A stretch of DNA of 64,000 bases from assembly GCF_005311025.1 (NCBI RefSeq), contig NZ_CP031747.1, forward strand, positions 2,416,954 through 2,480,953. Direction: 5' to 3'. The stretch is from Alcaligenes faecalis (GTDB lineage: Bacteria; Pseudomonadota; Gammaproteobacteria; Burkholderiales; Burkholderiaceae_B). Under the pieces are notes generated by a model. It saw only the letters and a list, made by a program, of their open reading frames with translations. It had not been told where the DNA came from and did not search any database. The number at the start of each line of letters is the position of its first letter. Positions within the stretch are counted from its first letter, which is position 1. The position numbers and the translations under genes were made by a program. Of the stretch, positions 16,436 through 23,053 are shown one piece after another.

Positions 16436-16787
16436 CTGGGTGGTGGCGGCTCTGCCGGCAGATTACTTGGCGATGTTCTCCTGGGTGGAGTCATCGAGGT
16501 CAGAGGATGCAGCAAGCCGCTACTGCATCGTCCAGCAAACAGGTGGGGCTGGCCCCATTGTTGAAACCCGCTATCCGCGCTTTCGTGTGGTGCTGCTGGG
16601 TAAGCGCAACGACCGCAGCGATGCGCAGAAGGTCATGACAGACATCGAAGCGTTGCTACAGGCAGCTATGGGCGATGCCTTCCCATGCGGGGCCGCCAGT
16701 ATCCGAGCAATTACCGAGCCAGTCGGCCCGGGGTTCACCACAGAAAACCGGGCATGGGCTCAGGTTGATTTTGAGATCATTATTTAG
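16413..16787 (+). CDS. Tail terminator candidate (gpU-like)
   Basis: A 124-residue protein starting at GTG within the upstream gene. Content: VRNWVVAALPAD, CIVQQTGGAGPIVETRYPRFRVVLLGKRN, then a helix with ALLQAAMG. An 'ETR.P.F.V...' strand pair in a small alpha/beta fold just before the tail tube fits tail terminators (lambda gpU, SPP1 gp17). AGGAACG precedes the GTG by 7 bases. Confidence 0.65.
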   Translation: MLLIDVRNWVVAALPADYLAMFSWVESSRSEDAASRYCIVQQTGGAGPIVETRYPRFRVVLLGKRNDRSDAQKVMTDIEALLQAAMGDAFPCGAASIRAITEPVGPGFTTENRAWAQVDFEIII

Positions 16788-16796
16788 GAGGGCCAG

Positions 16797-17540
16797 ATGG
16801 CTACCTGCAAGAATCAGAAATTTGTCGGCCGCACGGCCATTTTGGAATATGCCATTGGTTGCGGCGACCAGATGCCCGCAGCGGCAGACTGGAAGCGCCT
16901 GGGTGCCATGCGCGCCAAAGAGCTGACTATCGAATGGGAAACCACCGATGCGACGGCTGATGACTCTATCGGTGCATTGCGTGAGAATCTTGCCACCTTC
17001 CAGACCCTGAGCGTATCCGGTGATGGTGTCCTGAAGGTTGCCGGCACTGGCGCCGCTGCCTTGATCGCGCTGACCAAGCACGTTATCAAGCCAGAAGCAA
17101 CGGGCGGTGAGCCAGTGGCTTGGATTCGTCTGACTTTCCCTGATCTGACGTTCACCTTCTTCTCGATCGTGACAAACATGTCGCGCTCTGCGCCTTATGA
17201 TGATGTTGCTACTTACTCGTTTGAGGCCAGTGCGACTGCCAGTGACTTCGGTTTGATGGTGGAAGATACGCCAGATCCTGACGCTCCAGCCGTGGACACT
17301 GTGGCCGTTACTCCGGCTACTGCCAGTATTGCCGAGGGCGCTACCCGTCAGTTGACCGCTGCGATCACGCCCACCGGCGCGGCCCAAGGCGTTATTTGGT
17401 CGTCCTCGGATACTGACACAGCAACTGTCTCCCAGACGGGGCTGGTCACTGCCGTGGCAGCCGGTACTGCCACTATCACAGCAACCAGTACGGCAGACTC
17501 GGCTAAGAAGGGAGAGTGCGCCGTTACGGTGACCGCATGA
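16797..17540 (+). CDS. Major tail tube protein with C-terminal Ig-like (BIG2) domain
   Basis: A 247-residue protein. Residues 1-155 are the tube domain (KFVGRTAILEYAIGCGD, then the ELTIEWETTDAT block of lambda gpV-like tubes, and APYDDVATYSFEASAT). Residues 165-247 are a bacterial Ig-like group 2 domain: VDTVAVTPATASIAEGATRQ, a WSSSDTDTATVSQTGLVTAV core, and GTATITATST. Lambda gpV also has an Ig-like domain at its C terminus; such domains decorate the tail surface and probably bind sugars on the host. AGGAGGG gives a strong ribosome site. Confidence 0.88.
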   Translation: MATCKNQKFVGRTAILEYAIGCGDQMPAAADWKRLGAMRAKELTIEWETTDATADDSIGALRENLATFQTLSVSGDGVLKVAGTGAAALIALTKHVIKPEATGGEPVAWIRLTFPDLTFTFFSIVTNMSRSAPYDDVATYSFEASATASDFGLMVEDTPDPDAPAVDTVAVTPATASIAEGATRQLTAAITPTGAAQGVIWSSSDTDTATVSQTGLVTAVAAGTATITATSTADSAKKGECAVTVTA

Positions 17541-18121
17541 TGATCCTTACGGATGTCGGTGAGGTCGGCGTTCACGTAGGTGAGCGGGTGCATATCCTGC
17601 GCCCGTCACTCTACGCGATGTCGCAACTCGGTGAGCCACGGGAGATTGTGGAGTTGTTTGCCGCAGTGATGGGCGAGGCCCCAAGTTTGGTGGATGCGCT
17701 GGCAGTCGTACTGGCCTGCTCGGATGAGGATTTGTCCGATCTCTTTGGCTGCGTGTTGGCCGAAGGCGAAAAACTGACTTACGAGCCAGGGCATGTCGAG
17801 GCAGGGGCCGTTGTGTTGCTTGCCCGCTGCCTGCTTAAGCATGGCATTACCGGATCGTTGCCCGAATTGCCCCGGCCAGCAGACCAGGAGCCGGAGTACG
17901 TGCAGGAGTTCGACGCCCGTGCTCATGTGTCCATGGCAATGGCGCATCTTGGGGTTTCTGAACGGGACGCCTGGCAGATGACCATGACCGGCTTAGTGGG
18001 GGCGCTACGTGCGAAGTTTCCGCCCTTGCAGAATGATTCGCCTGGCGCAAGAGCCCCCAGCAAGGCTGAAATGGAAGAGGCGCTGGCTTGGCATGATCGG
18101 GTTCTGGCTGCCAGGGCTTAG
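17537..18121 (+). CDS. Tail assembly chaperone candidate
   Basis: A 194-residue protein located between tail tube and tape measure, where tail-assembly chaperones (lambda G/GT) lie. It is helical and acidic; residues 170-194 form a charged tail (SKAEMEEALAWHD). The start overlaps the tube gene stop (ATGATG at 17537). I looked for a -1 frameshift extension as in G/GT: a G5 run is present at 17998-18003 but no long downstream frame follows, and a separate gene (18188) comes next. Confidence 0.68.
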   Translation: MMILTDVGEVGVHVGERVHILRPSLYAMSQLGEPREIVELFAAVMGEAPSLVDALAVVLACSDEDLSDLFGCVLAEGEKLTYEPGHVEAGAVVLLARCLLKHGITGSLPELPRPADQEPEYVQEFDARAHVSMAMAHLGVSERDAWQMTMTGLVGALRAKFPPLQNDSPGARAPSKAEMEEALAWHDRVLAARA

Positions 18122-18187
18122 CGTTGTCTAGCGTGGGCTTGCTACGTTGGGTAATATCTCCTTATTCATAGAGATTGGAGAGGGGAG

Positions 18188-18712
18188 ATGAAAGTACTAG
18201 CAGGAGCCCTATTGCTATCGGCCACATTTCTTGCTGGCTGTGCCACGACATCAGGTTTAGAGCCTACAGTAAGTAAGAGCGGTTTTGATGGCGCCACTGT
18301 TGTGAACATCGTTCCACATGGGAACACGTGCGCGGAGCACTGTACTCAGATCGGAGCGCAATGGAATTCTCAATCGCCGACTAAGGCCATTCTGACCATT
18401 GGCGTGCTGGGTTATACCGGTTTCAGAAACATTGAAAAGGTTGAGCTGCGGATAGGCAAGGATGTTCGTGTTCTTGAGCCCAATCCAGGCCTCACGCGCC
18501 ACGTGAAAGAGCAGTACATGACTTTCTACGAGTCAAAAAAAGACTACACCGTCAATCTCGACTTGGTTCGCAACATCATTGCTTCTAATGATGTTTGGCT
18601 GCGAATTAGCACCAATGATGGCGTGATAGAAGATGCCATTGTTTCTGGGGCGCAAGATAGTAAGGGTTTTAATGCCTTGAAGCGTTTTATCGCTGAGGTC
18701 GATTCTCACTAA
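18188..18712 (+). CDS. Prophage lipoprotein inserted in the tail operon (moron)
   Basis: A 174-residue protein with a lipoprotein signal: MK, hydrophobic LLLSATF, lipobox LAGC (Cys18). The mature part has two cysteines at CAEHC (about 51-55), possibly a disulfide, and a GIGKDVRV-like beta pattern after. It is not a conserved tail component. GGAGAGGGGAG precedes the ATG, TAATAT at 18152 could be a -10 element, and a terminator follows at 18732. That arrangement suggests independent expression from the lysogen, as with superinfection-exclusion lipoproteins; that function is inference. Confidence 0.78.
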   Translation: MKVLAGALLLSATFLAGCATTSGLEPTVSKSGFDGATVVNIVPHGNTCAEHCTQIGAQWNSQSPTKAILTIGVLGYTGFRNIEKVELRIGKDVRVLEPNPGLTRHVKEQYMTFYESKKDYTVNLDLVRNIIASNDVWLRISTNDGVIEDAIVSGAQDSKGFNALKRFIAEVDSH

Positions 18713-18731
18713 TCAACTGTATGTTTTATAT

Positions 18732-18753
18732 ACCCGCTTCGGCGGGTTTTTTT
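18732..18753 (+). terminator. Intrinsic terminator after the lipoprotein gene
   Basis: ACCCGC, tetraloop TTCG, GCGGGT, then seven T. The same 28 bases, continuing into ATGGGCG, recur before the tail fibre gene at 25774. Confidence 0.85.
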
Positions 18754-18766
18754 ATGGGCGAAAGAA

Positions 18767-21712
18767 ATGGCTGAGAGTGTCGGGGCAATCTACTATACGG
18801 TCGAGGCAGAAACGGCCAAGCTGATTAGTGATCTGGAAAACGCTAATAAGCGCCTCGAAATGCTTGAATCAGGCTTCAACAAAACAGATGCGTCCGCAAG
18901 AAAAGCGGATATGCAGCTAACCAAGACCGCCGCAGCCGTGAGAAACCTTGGAAACGAAGGGGCGGGGGCGGAGAGAAAGATTGGTGGCTTGGTGAAGATG
19001 TTGGGCGGCCTCATCGCTGTGCAGGGCATTGGCGGAATCATCAGCCTAGCAGAAGGCTACAACGAGATGGCCGAACGCATTCGGATGGCTACTGGCAGCG
19101 TCGAGGAATATGAGATGGCCCAGGCTCGGCTGCTGGCTGGCGCAAACCGAACCTACCGAAGCCTGGAAGAAGCGCAGGAATTGTTTATCAGAACTGCAGA
19201 CTCCTTGCGCGAAATGGGCTATAGCACAGAGCAGTCTCTCGATGTTACTGATAGCTTGAGCTTGGCCTTTGTTAAGAGCGCAACCAGCGCTGATCGCGCC
19301 AAGATAGCAATGGGGGCGTTCTCACGGTCCTTGTCAAAGGGGCGGGTTGATTCTGATGCCTGGGAGATGATGCTTATCAGTATTCCTACGTTGGCTGACG
19401 ACATGAGCGCCGCCCTAGGAAAGTCGGCGCAAGAAGTGCGAAAACTGGGAGCTGAAGGCAAGTTGACAACCAAGGAGCTTACGGAAGGGTTGCTGGGCTC
19501 ATTGGAGAAAAATGGCGAAGCGGCCGATAACATGGCCACCACCGTGGCCGATGCGTTTACCAATCTGCGCAATTCCCTTGCCGTCTATGTGGGCGAGGCT
19601 AACCGGGCCAGCGGCTCGACACAGCTTATATCCAGCGCAATCGTTTCCCTAGGCGAAAACATCGACCTGGTGGTCAAGTCGCTCATGCTGCTGGGCGCGG
19701 GTGCATTGGCTAAATACATTGCATCCCAAGGCTTGGCCACCATAGCCAGCCTTAAACAGGCATTGGCAGCACGACAAGAGGCCGCCACGGCATTGCAAGC
19801 CGCCCAGGCACGGAATGCGGCTGCCGTTGCGGCATTGGCCCACGCACGCGCTAATATTGGACTCACGACAAGCACCACAGCACTTGCGGCAGCAGAGAAA
19901 GCGGCTACAGTAGCGGCCGCTGGCTTGGCCACAGCGCAACGGGCGGCCAGTGCCGCTAGCGTCGGTATGTTGGGTATCTTGGGCGGCCCGGCTGGAGTTA
20001 TTGCAATAGCGGCCAGTGTGGCCGCTGGCTTTCTTTTGATGGGCGATAACGCGGACAAGGCGGTCAAAGATATTGACGAATTGACTGGATCGCTTGATGG
20101 TCTTCATCAAAAACAGCTTGAACTGAGAAAGCTTGACCTAGAAGAAGCCATAAGGAAAAACGGGGAGGCGCTTGAAGAAACGTCAGTGAGTGTTAATGCT
20201 CTGCGCAAGGATTACGAGGATCTGCACGCACAGCTTGGGCGTGGCGTTTCTGACGATGATCTGAAGAACCTCACGCACACCATTACCGAGCAGGAGGTGG
20301 AGTTAACTAAGCTGGCCGACAAGCATTCACGACTTGAAACGGCGCTACTCAACGTGAATTCAGCGCTGCAGCAGGCCGCGGCCTCACAGCGAAGCCTGAA
20401 TCAAGCGATGGATGACAGCCCCACGGACGACTATTTAAAGCGCTTGGTGGACCGAAAACACGCCCTTATTGATGGGAACAGTGCCACCAAACAGGCAGAG
20501 CGCTATATCAAAACCCTGAACAACGTCACGCCGGAGCGAATAGAGCAGATCCGAAAGGAAGCAGCGGAAATTGATCGGCTTGCAGCAGCACAGCGAAAAA
20601 GCACCCAAAGCCGTGGGGCTGGTAAAAAGGCCGAAACAGAGGCTGAGCGCTCTTACAAGCAAAACTCTGAAAGCTTGCGCAAGATGGCTGAATCTTTCGC
20701 GCTGGCCCACTTAGAGGGGGAGCAACTCGCCGTAGTCCAGGCGCGACTATCTTTAAATGACTATGCCACTCCTGAGCAGATCGAGAGTGCTGAAAAACTA
20801 GCGGTAGCGTTGCATAAGGTCAACGAGGCTCAAAAACTTAAAACCAAAGTTGGTGATGATCCTCAAGCTTATATTCGTGGGACTGATGACCCGTTGTCAG
20901 GTGGAGCATTTGATGACCAAGTGGCGCGCTATGACGCTGAGGCCATTAAAGAACAGGAACGGCATGAGGCTTCACTTATTCGGCTACGGGAGGCAATGGA
21001 AGCGCAGAAGCTCACGCTGACAGAGTACTACTCACAGTTTGAGGGCCTGACCGAAACTCACAACGCCCGTATGGGGCAGATAGATGCTGCTCGGCAATCG
21101 ACGATGCTCAGTACTTACGGCTCTGCCTTCGGCAGCATAGCTAGCTTGATTCGAAATTCCCAGGGTGAGCAGTCGGGAGCGTATAAGGCTATGTTCGCTG
21201 TGACGAAAGCATTTGCGATTGCTGATGCTGGGCTGAAGCTCAATATGGCGATTATGCAAGCTATGGCGGACCCCACCGCTTTGACGCCTATGCAGAAACT
21301 TGCAAATTACGCTGCGATTGCGTCGGCGGGTGCTGGGCTGCTGTCCAGTTTGTCATCCGCGTCGTTTGGCGGTCGCCAATACGGCGGCCCCACACAGCCA
21401 GGCAAGATGTACCGCATCAATGAGAACGGGGCGCCAGAGGTGTTCAATTCGGCAAATGGTCAGCAGTTTATGTTGCCCAACACCCGTGGTCATGTCGTTA
21501 GCAACAAGGACGCGTCTGTCTCTAAAGGGGGCGAGGGCGCACCGCGCATCACGCTGAATCTGATTGAGGATGCCTCGCGTGCTGGGCAGGTCGATCAGCA
21601 GCAGTTAAACGACGAGCATATTTTAAATGTGTGCGTTGCCAGCATCCATGGCGGTACGCAGTTGGCTGGAGCCATTGAGGGAACGTATGGCTCAAGGAGA
21701 CAGGGACGATGA
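18767..21712 (+). CDS. Tail tape measure protein
   Basis: A 981-residue protein with lambda-type tape measure features: an N-terminal AVEAETAKLISDLENANKRL-type coiled coil, a conserved RMATGS...Y..AQ..L...A..T..S..EAQELF block (about residues 104-150), the LSKGRVDSDAWEMMLISIP segment, hydrophobic Ala/Gly-rich helices near residues 310-430, and a Gly-rich end (GGRQYGGPTQPGKMYRINEN). It sets tail length and helps DNA entry. At about 0.15 nm per residue it predicts a tail near 150 nm. GAAAGAA is a weak ribosome site after the terminator. Its end overlaps the next gene by 4 bases. Confidence 0.93.
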   Translation: MAESVGAIYYTVEAETAKLISDLENANKRLEMLESGFNKTDASARKADMQLTKTAAAVRNLGNEGAGAERKIGGLVKMLGGLIAVQGIGGIISLAEGYNEMAERIRMATGSVEEYEMAQARLLAGANRTYRSLEEAQELFIRTADSLREMGYSTEQSLDVTDSLSLAFVKSATSADRAKIAMGAFSRSLSKGRVDSDAWEMMLISIPTLADDMSAALGKSAQEVRKLGAEGKLTTKELTEGLLGSLEKNGEAADNMATTVADAFTNLRNSLAVYVGEANRASGSTQLISSAIVSLGENIDLVVKSLMLLGAGALAKYIASQGLATIASLKQALAARQEAATALQAAQARNAAAVAALAHARANIGLTTSTTALAAAEKAATVAAAGLATAQRAASAASVGMLGILGGPAGVIAIAASVAAGFLLMGDNADKAVKDIDELTGSLDGLHQKQLELRKLDLEEAIRKNGEALEETSVSVNALRKDYEDLHAQLGRGVSDDDLKNLTHTITEQEVELTKLADKHSRLETALLNVNSALQQAAASQRSLNQAMDDSPTDDYLKRLVDRKHALIDGNSATKQAERYIKTLNNVTPERIEQIRKEAAEIDRLAAAQRKSTQSRGAGKKAETEAERSYKQNSESLRKMAESFALAHLEGEQLAVVQARLSLNDYATPEQIESAEKLAVALHKVNEAQKLKTKVGDDPQAYIRGTDDPLSGGAFDDQVARYDAEAIKEQERHEASLIRLREAMEAQKLTLTEYYSQFEGLTETHNARMGQIDAARQSTMLSTYGSAFGSIASLIRNSQGEQSGAYKAMFAVTKAFAIADAGLKLNMAIMQAMADPTALTPMQKLANYAAIASAGAGLLSSLSSASFGGRQYGGPTQPGKMYRINENGAPEVFNSANGQQFMLPNTRGHVVSNKDASVSKGGEGAPRITLNLIEDASRAGQVDQQQLNDEHILNVCVASIHGGTQLAGAIEGTYGSRRQGR

Positions 21713-22173
21713 TAGAAACCAACATTGATTTCCCTGCAGGCCTTCCGAATGGGCTTCGGGCAGACCACCAGGCCAACCATGTTCAGCCGTTCCAGCGTAC
21801 AACCATGGCTGATGGACGGGCACGGCAGCGCCGTCGATTTAGCTCCGTTCCCAGCATGCAGACCTTTACCTGGATCTTCAAAGCCAATGAAGCCGCGCTA
21901 TTTGAGGCGTGGTTTCGGGACGCCATTAAAGACGGGGCAGAGTGGTTCAACATCAAGCGCCTGACCCCGCTGGGGATGTCTGTGCTGGTGTGCCGCTTTT
22001 CCAGCATGTACCGGGGACCGGTGCTGCTTGGCGTAGATCGCTGGCAGTTTTCGGCGGAGCTGGAGGTGTGGGAGCGTCCGCTTATGCCCGTCGGCTGGGG
22101 CGAGTTTCCCGAGTTCGTTCTGGGGGCGAGCATCATCGATATTGCACTTAATCGGGAGTGGCCAGAAGCATGA
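21709..22173 (+). CDS. Distal/minor tail protein
   Basis: A 154-residue protein, first after the tape measure. The order TMP, this protein, DUF1833, NlpC/P60, J-like matches lambda M-L-K-J in function. Visible blocks: HQANHVQPFQRTTMADGRARQRRRF, SMQTFTWIFKANEAALFEAWF, DRWQFSAELEVWERP. The latter is typical of gpM-like tail-tip proteins with a beta-sandwich. Both ends overlap neighbours by 4 bases. Confidence 0.78.
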   Translation: MIETNIDFPAGLPNGLRADHQANHVQPFQRTTMADGRARQRRRFSSVPSMQTFTWIFKANEAALFEAWFRDAIKDGAEWFNIKRLTPLGMSVLVCRFSSMYRGPVLLGVDRWQFSAELEVWERPLMPVGWGEFPEFVLGASIIDIALNREWPEA

Positions 22174-22652
22174 GTGTTCTAGAGATTGTGCATGCAAGCG
22201 CTCCGGCCGATGCAATGCTGCTTTATACGCTTGAGGTTTCCGCACCTGGTGTTACTCCAGTTCGGATCGTTCAGGGCTATGAAGATCGAATGCTCGGAGT
22301 TGACGGGCAACTGGTGCTGTTCGAGGCAGCAGCCGTTGAGTTATCGCTGCCGTCGCGTAACGCCTCTGGTCAGCAGACGTTGCGGTTTGGTATTGCCGGG
22401 GCCAACGAAAGAATACGGCCTATTGTCGATGCCATGCTCGAATCCGGGCAAATGGTGACACTGACTAGCCGTACGTACTTGGCTAGTGACATTACGGCAC
22501 CGGCAGAGCGGCCGTATGTCATGACCGTGCTGAGCGGGCAGTTTGAGAACGGCACGTTTGTGGCGGAGGCCAGTTATTACGACCTGCTCAATACCGCTTG
22601 GCCGCGAGAGCGCTACACGGCAGAGTCAGCACCCGGGATTCAATGGCTATGA
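22170..22652 (+). CDS. Minor tail protein, DUF1833 type
   Basis: A 160-residue protein similar to the DUF1833 tail family (counterpart of lambda gpL). It has LYTLEVSAPG-type start, IVQGYEDRMLG, a LPSRNASGQQTLRFGIAGA block and a FVAEASYYDLLNTAWPRERYT block. gpL-like proteins carry part of the tail-tip hub. The ATG at 22170 overlaps the previous stop, and its own stop overlaps the next ATG (22649). Confidence 0.78.
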   Translation: MSVLEIVHASAPADAMLLYTLEVSAPGVTPVRIVQGYEDRMLGVDGQLVLFEAAAVELSLPSRNASGQQTLRFGIAGANERIRPIVDAMLESGQMVTLTSRTYLASDITAPAERPYVMTVLSGQFENGTFVAEASYYDLLNTAWPRERYTAESAPGIQWL

Positions 22653-23053
22653 CGATCGATGACTTTCTACGTACGCGGTACAAGCCGTTTGGCCGCACCG
22701 TTCCGGAGCTGGACTGCTGGGGGCTGGTCAGGTTGGCCAGAGCTTCGCTGTTCGGCAGGGCCATGCTGCCCAGTTATTCGGAGACGGACCCGGAGGATAA
22801 AGCAGGCCTGACCACGGCAGCTAGCGAAGTGCGGGAGGAGGGCGGGTTCAAAGAGGTGCAGCCCAAGCCTGGAGCCATCGCCACCGGCTGGCGTGCACGG
22901 CTTTGCGTGCATGTCGGGCTTGTCGTAGAGGCAGACGGCAGACTCTGGGTGCTGGAGACAGACACTGGAACAGGCCCAACGCTTACCAAAATCAACGCTT
23001 TTGAGGCCCGCTACACGCGGGTTGTTTTTTATGACGATCAGAGTCTTTCTTAG
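22649..23053 (+). CDS. NlpC/P60-type tail-tip peptidase
   Basis: A 134-residue papain-like cysteine peptidase of the phage tail (lambda gpK-like C domain). The catalytic Cys is in PELDCWGLVRLAR (near residue 20) and the His in RLCVHVGLVVEADG (near residue 90), with PKPGAIATG between them. It probably cuts peptidoglycan cross-links during DNA entry. The ATG at 22649 overlaps the DUF1833 stop by 4; an ATG at 22643 is possible. No separate Mov34/JAB domain of gpK is present. Confidence 0.85.
   Translation: MTIDDFLRTRYKPFGRTVPELDCWGLVRLARASLFGRAMLPSYSETDPEDKAGLTTAASEVREEGGFKEVQPKPGAIATGWRARLCVHVGLVVEADGRLWVLETDTGTGPTLTKINAFEARYTRVVFYDDQSLS
23007..23030 (+). terminator. Hairpin with T-run directly before the J gene
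   Basis: CCCGC (23007-23011), loop TACAC, GCGGG (23017-23021), then TTGTTTTTT and the ATG. It lies within the end of the NlpC gene. Confidence 0.5.

Noticed and set aside
17537-18121. Programmed -1 frameshift as in lambda G/GT
   Set aside because: A G5 run is present at about 17998-18003, but there is no long frame to shift into; the next gene has its own start.
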